Source of the DNA: Rossellomorea orangium
Lineage (GTDB): Bacteria > Bacillota > Bacilli > Bacillales > Bacillaceae_B
Reading direction: 5' to 3'
NCBI RefSeq assembly: GCF_019334305.1
Contig: NZ_JAHWGH010000002.1
Span: forward strand, 29,478-93,477
Length of the DNA: 64,000 nt
Shown here: positions 24,599 to 34,521 of the stretch, in pieces
Position numbering within the stretch: the stretch's first letter is position 1
How the letters are laid out: each line of letters starts with the position of its first letter
The notes under the pieces: generated by a model
The model's input: only the letters and a program-made list of their open reading frames with translations
Told to the model about the DNA's origin: nothing
Database searches by the model: none
Program-made: the position numbers and the translations under genes

Positions 24599-25621
24599 AT
24601 GATTATTTTCCAAAGGATTTGGAAGCAAATCACGAAGATGGACTTCGGGTTCATTTTTCTATTATCACTGATTATCGTCCTGATTGGAACCGTTGGCAGT
24701 CATTTTTTGGAACCTGAAACCTTTCCATCACTTTTCGACGGGTTCTGGTGGACGATGACGACCTTGACGACAGTCGGGTATGGAGATTATTTTCCCGTTT
24801 CGGTTGGAGGGCGGATGCTTGGAATTTTCCTCTTTATCTTCGGGATCGGGATCATCGGGGTATTGATCAGTAAAACCGTCGATTCAATCACCACGTTTCA
24901 GAAATTCAAAAGGGAGGGAAAATTAGTGTATACATATGAAGATCATTATATTTACATCAATTGGTCCAAGAAGACGGAAAGGGCCATTGAAGAGATTCTT
25001 GTCCATGTGCCCGATGCTGAAATTGTCCTTATCGACATGCTTCCCATCACTCCGATTGAGCATGAGCAGGTCCATTTCATCCAGGGGGATCCATCAGATG
25101 AAAATGTATTATTGAAGGCCAATATCTTTGAAGCGAAGCGGGTCGCCATCTTCTCCGATTCTAAAATCGAAGACCCTTCCCTTATAGATGGGAAGACTTT
25201 ATTAATTGCTTCAGCTGTCGAAGGCTTATCCAAAACCCATGAGCGGGAGGTCCATACAATCGTAGAAGTATCGGAGGATCGGCATATTCCGAAATTCCAG
25301 CATATCGCCGTAGAGGATTTCATTCTTTCCAATGATTCAGTTTCACTTCTGATGGCGAAAGCTACCCTGCATCCCGGGACGACTGCCCTGTTCAGACAGC
25401 TCTTGAGTAAACGATACGGTAACAATATTCACGAATTCAGCGTGAAGGAAACATGGAAGACCGTCAAGCAGGCATCTGAGGAGCTACTTGAGAAAGGAGC
25501 CATTCTTCTTGCTGTAAATGACAATATGGATTTCAGCGATGCCATGAATCAGGAACTCCATCCGGAAGATACGTTGTATGTTGTCTGTCATGATCGTGTG
25601 TACGAACAATTGACACAATAA
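24599..25621 (+). CDS. two-helix K+ channel with RCK (TrkA-N) domain, YugO-like
   Basis: 340 residues. Two membrane helices (~14-34 and ~73-92) flank a pore helix and the selectivity filter TTVGYGD (57-63). The cytoplasmic part is a TrkA-N/RCK Rossmann domain (~110-235) plus a C-terminal RCK-like subdomain. The nucleotide loop is not the canonical GxGxxG but YINWSKKTERAIEE, as in the YugO branch, so ligand specificity may differ. It probably releases K+ for membrane-potential or osmotic control. It diverges from the ATP-grasp/DUF350 cassette with a 120-base shared promoter region. Confidence 0.92.
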   Translation: MIIFQRIWKQITKMDFGFIFLLSLIIVLIGTVGSHFLEPETFPSLFDGFWWTMTTLTTVGYGDYFPVSVGGRMLGIFLFIFGIGIIGVLISKTVDSITTFQKFKREGKLVYTYEDHYIYINWSKKTERAIEEILVHVPDAEIVLIDMLPITPIEHEQVHFIQGDPSDENVLLKANIFEAKRVAIFSDSKIEDPSLIDGKTLLIASAVEGLSKTHEREVHTIVEVSEDRHIPKFQHIAVEDFILSNDSVSLLMAKATLHPGTTALFRQLLSKRYGNNIHEFSVKETWKTVKQASEELLEKGAILLAVNDNMDFSDAMNQELHPEDTLYVVCHDRVYEQLTQ

Positions 25622-25659
25622 AAAAACTCTCAGCCTTCTAACAAGGCTGAGAGTTTTTT
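25621..25659. terminator. bidirectional terminator between channel gene and purA
   Basis: 17-bp perfect stem (25621-25637 / 25643-25659) with loop CTAAC and A/T runs on both sides. Confidence 0.95.
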
Positions 25660-25666
25660 CAAATTA

Positions 25667-26959
25667 TTAATTCGGGCTCCATACGCTTCGAACGACATTC
25701 GTTTGAGAGCGGTCAGGACCGACTGAGAAGATGGAAAGAGGAATTCCTGTTAATTGAGAAACGCGCTCTAAGTAGTGACGTGCGTTTTCAGGAAGATCCG
25801 TCAGCGTCTTGCATCCAGTGATGTCTTCCGTCCAGCCTGGAAGCTCTTCATACACTGGCTCACATTCAGCTAAGATGTTCAGGTTAGCCGGGAATTCTTC
25901 CATGACTTCACCTTTGTATTTGTAAGCGACACAGATCTTCAATGTTTCGATACCCGTCAGGACGTCGATTGAATTTAGTGAAAGATCCGTTAGCCCGCTG
26001 ACACGGCGTGCGTGGCGTACAACTACACTGTCGAACCAGCCGACACGGCGGGGACGTCCAGTCGTTGTACCGTATTCACGGCCGACTTCACGGATTTGAT
26101 CTCCGATTTCGTTGTTTAATTCTGTAGGGAAAGGTCCGTCCCCAACACGGGTTGTATATGCTTTTGAAACACCAACTACGTGATTGATTTTTGTTGGGCC
26201 AACTCCAGAGCCGATGGTCACTCCACCAGCTACCGGGTTTGAAGATGTAACAAACGGGTATGTACCTTGATCGATATCAAGCATAACCCCTTGAGCCCCT
26301 TCGAATAAAACGCGACGGCCGTTATCGATGGCATCGTTTAATACAACGGATGTATCGACAACATAGTGCTTGATCTGCTGACCGTACTCATAGTACTCAT
26401 CCAGGATGTCTTCAATGTTGAAGCCTTCTGTTTCATAGAACTTTTCGAAAAGGCGGTTTTTCTCTTCCAGGTTGCGTGCAAGCTTTTCTTCGAACGATTG
26501 ACGATCCAGAAGATCTGCGATACGGATTCCGACACGTGCTGCTTTATCCATATAAGCAGGACCGATTCCTTTTTTCGTTGTACCGATTTTGTTGGCACCT
26601 TTACGTTCTTCGTCGATTTCATCCAGTTTCAAGTGGTATGGAAGAATCACGTGTGCACGGTTGCTGATTCTAAGATTGTCTGTTTTCACATCGCGATCGT
26701 GAAGATACTTCAACTCTTTCACAAGAGCTTTCGGATCGACAACCATCCCATTACCGATGACGGATGTTTTTTCGTTATAGAATATACCTGATGGAATTAA
26801 GTGTAATTTATATGTTTCACCGTCAAACTTAATCGTATGACCCGCGTTGTTCCCACCTTGGTAACGCGCGATAACTTCTGCATGTTCAGAAAGGAAGTCA
26901 GTGATCTTTCCTTTTCCTTCGTCTCCCCATTGCGTTCCTACTACTACTACTGAAGACAT
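25667..26959 (-). CDS. purA: adenylosuccinate synthetase PurA
   Basis: 430 residues from ATG 26959; a GTG at 26968 overlaps the GGAGGTG ribosome site and is rejected. It catalyses GTP-dependent ligation of IMP and aspartate, the first committed step to AMP. Seen: [13 protein letters not shown]-loop near the N-terminus with catalytic Asp, NAGHT, and the C-terminal guanine-binding SVGPDRSQT. Length equals B. subtilis PurA. A sigma-A promoter and paired PurBoxes lie upstream, so purine control by PurR is expected. Confidence 0.98.
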   Translation of the reverse strand: MSSVVVVGTQWGDEGKGKITDFLSEHAEVIARYQGGNNAGHTIKFDGETYKLHLIPSGIFYNEKTSVIGNGMVVDPKALVKELKYLHDRDVKTDNLRISNRAHVILPYHLKLDEIDEERKGANKIGTTKKGIGPAYMDKAARVGIRIADLLDRQSFEEKLARNLEEKNRLFEKFYETEGFNIEDILDEYYEYGQQIKHYVVDTSVVLNDAIDNGRRVLFEGAQGVMLDIDQGTYPFVTSSNPVAGGVTIGSGVGPTKINHVVGVSKAYTTRVGDGPFPTELNNEIGDQIREVGREYGTTTGRPRRVGWFDSVVVRHARRVSGLTDLSLNSIDVLTGIETLKICVAYKYKGEVMEEFPANLNILAECEPVYEELPGWTEDITGCKTLTDLPENARHYLERVSQLTGIPLSIFSVGPDRSQTNVVRSVWSPN

Positions 26960-27010
26960 ATTAAGCACCTCCGACGGGAATTAGTATTCCCTCTTTTATC
27001 AAACAAACTC

Positions 27011-27039
27011 ATTTTATCAACACCCAATGTGAAAGTCAA
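27011..27039 (-). promoter_or_regulatory. purA promoter
   Basis: TTGACT (27034-27039), 17-base spacer, TAAAAT (27011-27016) on the minus strand. Confidence 0.85.
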
Positions 27040-27045
27040 TGAAAA

Positions 27046-27085
27046 CACGAACGTTTATTTAGTTGATTATATTTATGTTCGTATA
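27046..27085 (-). promoter_or_regulatory. PurR operator (two inverted PurBoxes) of purA
   Basis: CACGAACGTTT (27046-27056) and TATGTTCGTAT (27074-27084) form an inverted pair of CGAAC cores just upstream of the -35. This matches the PurBox layout known for PurR-repressed Bacillus pur genes. Confidence 0.75.
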
Positions 27086-27273
27086 ATTTCGGGCTTTTGA
27101 CCTAAAAAACCTTTGTTTGAGCAATTTGATCCTACTGGCTCTGTTCAATATGCATATTCTTGATTGTCAGGGGAATCACTCCCTTTCCGCGAACGTTCGG
27201 CAAATTTAAGTAATGTAACTCAACACAATCCAGCGAATGGATTTGTCCCGTTTAAGAAACGCATGCCATGAAA

Positions 27274-27400
27274 GTTGATTGTAGCGGAAGGTGCTCGACT
27301 CCTGCGGGAAACGCTGGACAGGTGAGACCCCACAGGGCGAAGCCCGAGGAGGCTCACCGCCAGCCCCGCGGAAAGCGAGTACCTGTAGCGGAGATCAACC
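27274..27400. repeat. dispersed inverted-repeat element, copy A
   Basis: 127 bases bounded by GTTGATT...AATCAAC-like ends (here GATCAAC). Core: GCTCGACTCCTGCGGGAAA, GTGAGACCCC, GAGGAGGCTCACC, CCGCGGAAAGCGAG. It shares nearly all bases with copy D. It lies in the 571-base gap between purA and the ABC exporter; no gene is seen there. Confidence 0.9.
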
Positions 27401-27530
27401 AGCCACTTTCCTTTTTTAAATGGTATTAAGGCATGTTCAGTCAGATTTTATGGCGCAATATAAAATCTTTTGCTAATCTAAAATAAGCATTTTGAATTTA
27501 CATACAATTTAATACTGAGGTGACGATGAT

Positions 27531-29255
27531 ATGATCAAACGATTTTTCAGTTATTACCGTCCACATCGACGGCTTTTTTATATTGATTTTGCCTGTGCGG
27601 TGCTGGTTGGGCTTTTAGAACTGGGGTTTCCCATGGCGGTATCCTGGTTCATTGATTCCCTTTTGCCTGATGGAAACTGGAGTACTATTCTGGCTGTTTC
27701 GGCAGGTCTTCTGGTTCTGTATCTCTTAAGTTCCTCCATGCAGTTCGTGGTAAACTACTGGGGACATAAACTCGGGATCAATATTGAGACGGATATGAGG
27801 CGGGAATTGTTCCATCATGTACAGAGACAATCGTTCCGCTTTTTTGATAATACGAAAACAGGGCATATCATGAGCCGGGTGACAAATGACCTGATGGATA
27901 TCGGGGAGCTTGCCCACCATGGTCCTGAAGACTTGTTCATCGCGGTCATGACCTTTATCGGGGCGTTTTGGATCATGCTGACGATCAATATGGAGCTTGC
28001 CCTGGTGGCGATTATCATTGTTCCATTCCTGGTGTGGCTGATTTCATATTCTAATATCAAAATGAACGCTGCCTGGACGAAGATGTATGGGAATATAGCG
28101 GACGTCAACAGCCGCGTCGAGGACAGCGTGTCCGGGGCCAGGGTGGTTCAATCGTTCACGAATGAATCCTATGAGATGGAACGATTCAACGAGAATAATC
28201 AATTTTTCCGCAAGTCCAAATTGAAAGCTTATAACGTGATGAGCGTCAATTTATCAGGGATTTATATTACGACACGTTTAATGACGTTGATCATCCTTGT
28301 ATATGGAGCCTGGTTAAGCTTCTCCGGTGTCCTGTCTTACGGAGAACTTGTTGCCTTCATCCTTTATATCAATGTCCTGTTTAAACCGATCGACAAGATT
28401 TCCGCCCTACTTGAGCTGTATCCGAAAGGAATGGCAGGATTTAAGCGTTTCACCGAGCTCATGGATATGGAGCCCGATATTGAAAATCGTCCACATGCCA
28501 TTGAAGTTGCCACGTTAAGAGGAGATATCGCCTTTGACGACGTGACGTTTGGCTATGAGCCTGACCGGCCAATACTGAACGATTTATCCTTTACCATCCA
28601 ATCAGGGCAGACGGTCGCATTTGTAGGACCCTCCGGTGCAGGAAAGACGACAATTTGCTCATTGATTCCCCGCTTTTATGATATAGAAAGAGGAGCTATC
28701 ACGATTGATGGCATCGATATCCGTGAGATGACGAAGGAATCCCTTCGTTCCCAGATCGGAATCGTCCAGCAGGATGTTTTCTTATTCACAGGAACGCTCA
28801 GGGAAAATATCGCCTATGGAAAACTCGATGCCACGCAGGAAGAAATCGAGGAAGCGACGAGACGTGCTCACCTGACGGATCTTATTGCCTCCCTTCCCGA
28901 TGGATACGATACCCAGATCGGGGAGAGGGGACTGAAGCTGTCAGGAGGACAAAAGCAGCGCTTGTCCATTGCCCGGATGTTCCTTAAGAATCCGAGAATC
29001 CTGATACTTGATGAGGCCACTTCCGCACTGGATACAGAAACGGAAGCCATCATCCAGGAGGCCCTCAATGAATTGGCAAAAGACCGGACCACCCTTGTCA
29101 TCGCCCACCGTCTTGCAACCATTCGGAAGGCTGACCGGATTCTCGTCGTGACCGAGGATGGGATTGCTGAAGATGGTACTCATGAAGAGCTCCTCTCTAG
29201 AGAAGATGGAATCTTTACGAGGCTTCATGCTCATCAGCATGCTACTATCCTATAA
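27531..29255 (+). CDS. ABC exporter half-transporter (YwjA-like)
   Basis: 574 residues, a full membrane-plus-ATPase fusion that should work as a homodimer. Six predicted helices occupy ~15-305. The nucleotide-binding domain (~330-570) has Walker A GPSGAGKTT, Q-loop QQDVFLF, signature LSGGQKQR, Walker B ILILDEATSALD and the H-loop IAHRL. The substrate is unknown; relatives export lipids or drugs. It opposes the local minus-strand trend, follows repeat copy A, and ends at a strong terminator. Confidence 0.93.
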   Translation: MIKRFFSYYRPHRRLFYIDFACAVLVGLLELGFPMAVSWFIDSLLPDGNWSTILAVSAGLLVLYLLSSSMQFVVNYWGHKLGINIETDMRRELFHHVQRQSFRFFDNTKTGHIMSRVTNDLMDIGELAHHGPEDLFIAVMTFIGAFWIMLTINMELALVAIIIVPFLVWLISYSNIKMNAAWTKMYGNIADVNSRVEDSVSGARVVQSFTNESYEMERFNENNQFFRKSKLKAYNVMSVNLSGIYITTRLMTLIILVYGAWLSFSGVLSYGELVAFILYINVLFKPIDKISALLELYPKGMAGFKRFTELMDMEPDIENRPHAIEVATLRGDIAFDDVTFGYEPDRPILNDLSFTIQSGQTVAFVGPSGAGKTTICSLIPRFYDIERGAITIDGIDIREMTKESLRSQIGIVQQDVFLFTGTLRENIAYGKLDATQEEIEEATRRAHLTDLIASLPDGYDTQIGERGLKLSGGQKQRLSIARMFLKNPRILILDEATSALDTETEAIIQEALNELAKDRTTLVIAHRLATIRKADRILVVTEDGIAEDGTHEELLSREDGIFTRLHAHQHATIL

Positions 29256-29257
29256 AC

Positions 29258-29287
29258 AAAAAAATCCAGGCTATGCCTGGATTTTTT
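29258..29287. terminator. bidirectional terminator between ABC exporter and dnaC
   Basis: Stem AAAAAATCCAGGC / GCCTGGATTTTTT with loop TAT; it can end both convergent transcripts. Confidence 0.92.
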
Positions 29288-29290
29288 CTA

Positions 29291-30643
29291 TTAAGCCGGA
29301 GCGTCGTCAAACCGCCGTTCCAGATTCACGAATTTGTTGTATTCTTTCACGAACGCCAAGGAAACGTTCCCGACCGGGCCGTTACGCTGCTTGGCGATAA
29401 TGATTTCAATGATGTTCTTGTTTTCAGCTTCTTTATCATAGTAATCTTCACGGTAAAGGAAGGCTACGATATCCGCATCCTGCTCGATACTTCCTGATTC
29501 ACGGATATCGGACATCATCGGACGCTTATCCTGACGTTGCTCCACTCCACGGGAGAGCTGGGATAAGGCGATGACGGGCACTTGCAGTTCACGGGCCAAT
29601 CCTTTCAGTGAACGGGAGATTTCCGAAACCTCCTGCTGACGGTTTTCGCCAGAACGGCCGCTACCCTGGATCAGCTGCAAGTAGTCGATCAAGATCATCC
29701 CTAGTCCGTGTTCCTGGGCAAGGCGGCGGCATTTGGAACGAATTTCCCCGACTTTGATACCCGGCGTATCATCAATATAAATTCCTGCATTTGAGAGGCT
29801 TCCCATGGCCATGGTCAGCTTTCTCCAATCTTCGTCTGTCAGATCACCGGTACGGAGATTCTGCGCGTTGATGTTGCCTTCTGCACACAGCATACGCATG
29901 ACGAGCTGTTCCGCACCCATCTCGAGTGAAAAGATGGCGACATTTTCCTTGGCCTTTACAGCTACGTTTTGAGCGATGTTCAAGGCAAAGGCTGTCTTAC
30001 CCATGGAAGGACGTGCTCCTACAATGATCAAATCATTTCGCTGGAATCCTGCCGTCATATGATCAAGATCGGCGAATCCTGTTGAAATACCCGTTACGTC
30101 GCCTTTTCGATTGGTCAAGGTTTCGATATTATCATACGTTCGCACGAGTACATCTTTAATATTGTGGAATGCCCCTGCATTTTTACGCTGGGCCACTTCC
30201 ATGATGTTTTTTTCCGCTTCGCTCAGAAGGCTGTCCACTTCATCTTCCCGGGCATATCCATCAGAAGCGATATCGGTGGCCGTACGGATCAATCGGCGCA
30301 GCAATGATTTCTCTTCCACAATCTTTGCGTAGTATTCAATATTAGCGGCCGTTGGAACCGAAGCGGCAAGTTCACTCAAATAAGCGACTCCGCCTACATC
30401 TTCCAGTTCTTTCGCAGCAGCAAGTTCCTCTGTCACCGTAATCAGGTCGACGGCTTTTCCTCCGTCACCCAGATTCAGCATGACATTGTATATCCGCTGA
30501 TGAGAATGGCGATAAAAATCCTCTGGAATCAATATTTCCGAGGTGGTCGTCAATGCACTGGGCTCAAGAAAAATGGCCCCTAATACCGCTTGTTCAGCCT
30601 CGATATTCTGAGGTGGAACCCGGTCCTGAAACATTTCATTCAT
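29291..30643 (-). CDS. dnaC: replicative DNA helicase DnaC (DnaB family)
   Basis: 450 residues. An N-terminal helical DnaG-interaction domain (~8-110, PPQNIEAEQAVLGAIFL) and linker precede a RecA-like ATPase (~180-445). That domain has Walker A GARPSMGKTAF, Walker B MILIDYLQLI and the arginine-finger region REDYYDKEAENK. It is the hexameric fork helicase, named dnaC in B. subtilis and dnaB elsewhere. It lies downstream of rplI as in B. subtilis. No intein or insertion is seen. Confidence 0.98.
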   Translation of the reverse strand: MNEMFQDRVPPQNIEAEQAVLGAIFLEPSALTTTSEILIPEDFYRHSHQRIYNVMLNLGDGGKAVDLITVTEELAAAKELEDVGGVAYLSELAASVPTAANIEYYAKIVEEKSLLRRLIRTATDIASDGYAREDEVDSLLSEAEKNIMEVAQRKNAGAFHNIKDVLVRTYDNIETLTNRKGDVTGISTGFADLDHMTAGFQRNDLIIVGARPSMGKTAFALNIAQNVAVKAKENVAIFSLEMGAEQLVMRMLCAEGNINAQNLRTGDLTDEDWRKLTMAMGSLSNAGIYIDDTPGIKVGEIRSKCRRLAQEHGLGMILIDYLQLIQGSGRSGENRQQEVSEISRSLKGLARELQVPVIALSQLSRGVEQRQDKRPMMSDIRESGSIEQDADIVAFLYREDYYDKEAENKNIIEIIIAKQRNGPVGNVSLAFVKEYNKFVNLERRFDDAPA

Positions 30644-30816
30644 TTATGCTCAAGCCTCCCTTACGACTTTCATGATCTATATAAAAACAGAATGGTATTC
30701 TACCGAAAAAATGTGATCAGGATAAAATCCAGATCACATTTTATATCAAACTATATTCATTTTAACATGTTTTGCTCAAAATGAAGTTACCAAATTTCGT
30801 ATATTCTAATGGAAGA

Positions 30817-31263
30817 CTATTCTTCCGTTACGTGCACCTTTAATGTTGCCGACACATCCGTATGCAGTTTCACTGGCACATTCGTGTAGCCAAGGGCGCG
30901 GATGGCGTCGTTCATTTCAATCTTACGTTTATCGATCTTGATGTCATGCGCTTTTTTCAACTCATCAGCGATTTGCTTGCTTGTGATGGATCCGAATAAA
31001 CGGCCGCCTTCTCCAGACTTCGCTTTCATCTCGACCGTAATGTCCTCTAATGTCGCTTTTAATTTTTTCGCCTCTTCCAGTTCTTCTTGAGCGACTTGCT
31101 TTTCTTTCTTCTTTTGACCCTCAAGTTGACCCATGTTCGCGTTTGTTGCTTCAACAGCTAAACCTTTTTTCAATAAAAAGTTATGTGCATAGCCGTCCGC
31201 TACGTTTTTCACTTCACCTTTTTTTCCTTTACCTTTAACATCTTTTAAGAAAATGACTTTCAT
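30817..31263 (-). CDS. rplI: ribosomal protein L9
   Basis: 148 residues with the L9 N-terminal domain [36 protein letters not shown], the long connecting helix and the C-terminal RNA-binding domain ending [15 protein letters not shown]. It binds 23S rRNA at the L1-stalk base. Its start overlaps the gdpP stop by 4 bases (ATGA), so translation is coupled. Confidence 0.98.
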   Translation of the reverse strand: MKVIFLKDVKGKGKKGEVKNVADGYAHNFLLKKGLAVEATNANMGQLEGQKKKEKQVAQEELEEAKKLKATLEDITVEMKAKSGEGGRLFGSITSKQIADELKKAHDIKIDKRKIEMNDAIRALGYTNVPVKLHTDVSATLKVHVTEE

Positions 31264-33233
31264 ATCTCTTTTCTCCCTTCAAAATAATCATTTAATACTT
31301 CTTTCAGCTGCTCTTCCGCTTCAAGGACCGATACCTGCTTGATTTGGGTGGCGGCATTGGTCAAGTGACCTCCGCCGTTCAGGTTCTCCATGATGATCTG
31401 TACGTTAACATCACCCAGTGAACGGGCACTGATACCGATTGTGTCAGGATCCCGCTTCGAGATGACGAATGACGCGATGACTTCATCCATGGTCAATAAG
31501 GTGTCTGCTGCCTGGGCGATAAGAACAGGATCATATATGACATCATCCTCTGCTTTCGCGATGGCGACCCCTTCACGGAAGAATTTGACCGATTCGATTA
31601 ACCGTGAACGTTTGATGTACGTATCGACATCCTCTTTGAGGAACTTCTGAACGAGCACGGTGTCCGCTCCCTGAGCCCGCAGATAAGAGGCTGCATCGAA
31701 TGTTCTCGATCCCGTCCTGAGCGTAAAGCTCTTTGTATCGACGATGATTCCTGCCAAGAGCGACGTAGCTTCGAGCATCGTGATTTTCTCGTGCTTCGGC
31801 TGATACTCGAGTAACTCTGTCACAAGCTCCGCCGTAGAGGAAGCGTATGGTTCCATGTAGACAAGCAGCGGGTTCTTAATGAAATCTTCACCACGGCGAT
31901 GATGATCGATGACGACGACTTTATCCACTTTATTTAACAGCTTTTCTTCAATGACGAGAGAAGGCTTATGGGTATCCACCACAACGAGCAACGTATCGTC
32001 CGTCGCCATTTCAAGTGCTTCCTCAGGGGTGATGAAACGCGGATGAAGATCTGAGTTTGCTTTGATTTCCTTCATCAACCGTTTTACACCGTTGTCGATC
32101 TCATTAAAGTTCAGGACGACATAGCCTTCACGCTGATTCATCTGGGCCACTTTCCTGATTCCGATCGCCGCTCCGATGGCGTCCATATCGGGATGCTTGT
32201 GCCCCATGATGATGACCTTGTCGCTTTCGATCATGATCTCCTTCAATGCATGGGAAATGACTCGGGCCCGGACCCGGGTGCGTTTTTCCATCGGATTGGT
32301 TTTCCCGCCATAGAATTTGACCTTTCCGTTGGTCTGCTTGATCGCCACCTGGTCTCCACCACGGCCCAATGCAAGGTCAAGACTTGACTGAGCAAGTGTC
32401 CCGAGCTCAGGAAGGGAAGAAACCCCTGTCCCGACACCTATACTTAATGTGAGGGGAACATTCTGCTTCGAAGTCGTATCTCTTACATCATCGAGGATTC
32501 CGAATTTTTCCTTCTCCAGCACTTGAAGGATCTTCTCATTTATGACGGCGATGAAACGCTCCGAAGATACCCTCTTCAAGAACACGCCGTATTCTTTGGC
32601 CCACTTATTCAAGATGGATGTCACGAGGCTGTTCAAGCTGCTTCTCGTCTGGTCATCCATGCCTTGTGTCAGTTCATCATAGTTATCTAGAAAGATGATT
32701 CCAATATTCGTTCGTTCATCATGATATTGCTTTTCTATTTCTTTCTGTTCTGTAACATCAAAGAAGTAGAGTAGTTTTTCTTTGAGCTTCAATACGACGT
32801 GATACTTTCTCTCATTAATCGTCACGATTTCCGAATCGACTTCCTGCTTGATTAATGGTACAAGAGATTCTGCCACATCGTATAGGGATCTTCCAACCAC
32901 CGTGTCTTCATTGAAACATGAGGCCAGAAAAGGATTTGTCCATTCTATGTAATATTCATCATTGATCAGCATGATCCCAATGGGCATCTCCATGAGTGCT
33001 TCTTCCCCTACACGCTTTACACGATAGGATAGAGTGGAGATATATTCCTCTGTTTCGTCATGAGACCTTCTCTCGAAATAAAATGCGAGAAAATACACGA
33101 TTCCAAAGACAATCAACCCTATTAACGAAATGATCCATTGGTAAAAGGCAACCGATACTAACAATAGAGCTGTCAATATAGCAAGTCCGTACAACGGGTA
33201 GCGGATCATTCGCTTATTAAAATAAGATGGCAT
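31260..33233 (-). CDS. gdpP: cyclic-di-AMP phosphodiesterase GdpP (YybT)
   Basis: 657 residues. Two N-terminal membrane helices (~10-50), a PAS domain (~85-150), a degenerate GGDEF domain (~170-300), and DHH/DHHA1 phosphodiesterase domains (~340-650). The metal motifs are visible: [30 protein letters not shown], and GGGH in [12 protein letters not shown]. It degrades c-di-AMP to pApA and so influences potassium and wall homeostasis. Part of the yybS-gdpP-rplI-dnaC block. Confidence 0.97.
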   Translation of the reverse strand: MPSYFNKRMIRYPLYGLAILTALLLVSVAFYQWIISLIGLIVFGIVYFLAFYFERRSHDETEEYISTLSYRVKRVGEEALMEMPIGIMLINDEYYIEWTNPFLASCFNEDTVVGRSLYDVAESLVPLIKQEVDSEIVTINERKYHVVLKLKEKLLYFFDVTEQKEIEKQYHDERTNIGIIFLDNYDELTQGMDDQTRSSLNSLVTSILNKWAKEYGVFLKRVSSERFIAVINEKILQVLEKEKFGILDDVRDTTSKQNVPLTLSIGVGTGVSSLPELGTLAQSSLDLALGRGGDQVAIKQTNGKVKFYGGKTNPMEKRTRVRARVISHALKEIMIESDKVIIMGHKHPDMDAIGAAIGIRKVAQMNQREGYVVLNFNEIDNGVKRLMKEIKANSDLHPRFITPEEALEMATDDTLLVVVDTHKPSLVIEEKLLNKVDKVVVIDHHRRGEDFIKNPLLVYMEPYASSTAELVTELLEYQPKHEKITMLEATSLLAGIIVDTKSFTLRTGSRTFDAASYLRAQGADTVLVQKFLKEDVDTYIKRSRLIESVKFFREGVAIAKAEDDVIYDPVLIAQAADTLLTMDEVIASFVISKRDPDTIGISARSLGDVNVQIIMENLNGGGHLTNAATQIKQVSVLEAEEQLKEVLNDYFEGRKEI

Positions 33234-33259
33234 GATTTCAGCTCCTGGAACTTAAATTT

Positions 33260-34183
33260 CTATGACTTACGTTGTAGGCGTTGTCTTAGATCAAATCCTA
33301 AGTCAATTATACCTAAAATTCGCACGAGATAAAGGAGAGGAATCGAAATGATTGTAATTAATACCAAAATTCCTTTGGACCATCCTTTCACATGAGCAAA
33401 GAAATAGATGAAAGACAGCCCTTGAACGGCCATTAACGACTGAAGCACATACAGGACATTGATCAATGCTGTATAAGCGTATGTCCCTTTCTCCGGTTGA
33501 AGGATCATGGAAAGTACAAGAGTAATCAAATAATACCAAAGAATGCTCTTAGGAAGCTTCCATTCCCTGAATGGTTTGAATACCGGCACATCTCTTCCCA
33601 GACGCTTCATGATCGGGAAATTGATTACGATAAATAACAAAGCCAAGACAACCGAGATCCCGACAAACAATGTCGGCATTAAGGTTTGAACGAGATCAAT
33701 CGAGCTCTCCAGGCTATCGACCAGCTTTTTGTCCGGTTCCTGGCCAAGAGTTTCAAATAAAGAATAATAAGCAGCCTTCGATTCTTTCAGGCTGTCTTCA
33801 ATAATATTCACACCTAAGAATAGAATCGAAACGACGAATCCAATCACAATATTCAGGACAAGTGTCAGACTCGCTGCCATAAACAGTCTCATCTTATCTA
33901 CTTTTGCTTTCACACACCAGCCAATGACGACACCGGTCGTAGCCACCATAAAGGCAACCGGCAGTGCAAGCAGTCCGCCAAATAAGAAAGAAAGACCAAG
34001 TGATCCGATCAATACAACCATCGAATTCCATAGCGAGTACTTGGAACTGAATAGTATAAGGGGGAGGGGCAGCACAAAAAATGCCAGCGTCCCAATAAGC
34101 GGAACATATAAACTCAATAACATTAACACAGTAAAGATGGCGAGCATCAGCGCACCTTCAGTCAACACACGGGGATTCCTCAC
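33260..34183 (-). CDS. yybS: DUF2232 membrane protein YybS
   Basis: 307 residues, about eight predicted helices; the GTG start follows AAGGAGCG. N-terminus RNPRVLTEGALMLAIFTVLML is typical of the YybS/DUF2232 family, thought to resemble ECF-type S components or YybS spore-associated proteins. The function is unknown. It sits 26 bases before gdpP in the order conserved in Bacillus. Confidence 0.93.
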   Translation of the reverse strand: MRNPRVLTEGALMLAIFTVLMLLSLYVPLIGTLAFFVLPLPLILFSSKYSLWNSMVVLIGSLGLSFLFGGLLALPVAFMVATTGVVIGWCVKAKVDKMRLFMAASLTLVLNIVIGFVVSILFLGVNIIEDSLKESKAAYYSLFETLGQEPDKKLVDSLESSIDLVQTLMPTLFVGISVVLALLFIVINFPIMKRLGRDVPVFKPFREWKLPKSILWYYLITLVLSMILQPEKGTYAYTALINVLYVLQSLMAVQGLSFIYFFAHVKGWSKGILVLITIISIPLLYLVRILGIIDLGFDLRQRLQRKS

Positions 34184-34521
34184 TCAAAACGCTCCTTACG
34201 ATAAAATAAACAACATACAATAGCACTATCATATCAATTTTAAAGATAGATTTCATCTTATGGGGACTCGGAAGACATGACAAGCCTATCGTGACTGCGA
34301 CGGGTGGGTGCTTTTTGGAGAACTTGTGCCGCTTTCCGATAAACTTGTGTCAAAATTTGAGGATCGATGACTATGATCGTTTATCATCTTTATTTTGACA
34401 AAAAAGAGGGAAGCCCTCTCAACAATGCTACATTCTCCATCTACTCTAGTATGCACTCACTTTAAAAAGGAGTATACGTAGTAGATAAAGAATGGCAGTG
34501 TCGGGCCACCCTCTATCGCAA
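34184..34521. other. intergenic region between yybS and the chemoreceptor gene
   Basis: 338 bases without a supported gene. It contains the chemoreceptor terminator (34401-34420) and, presumably, the yybS promoter. B. subtilis has cotF near this point; no cotF-like frame is present. Confidence 0.4.
34401..34420 (-). terminator. terminator of the chemoreceptor gene
   Basis: Minus-strand AGAGGG-CTT-CCCTCT followed by TTTTT, 100 bases past the stop. Confidence 0.75.

Noticed and set aside
27274..27400. Repeat copy considered as an insertion sequence
   Set aside because: No transposase frame, only ~125 bases long; better described as a non-autonomous dispersed repeat.
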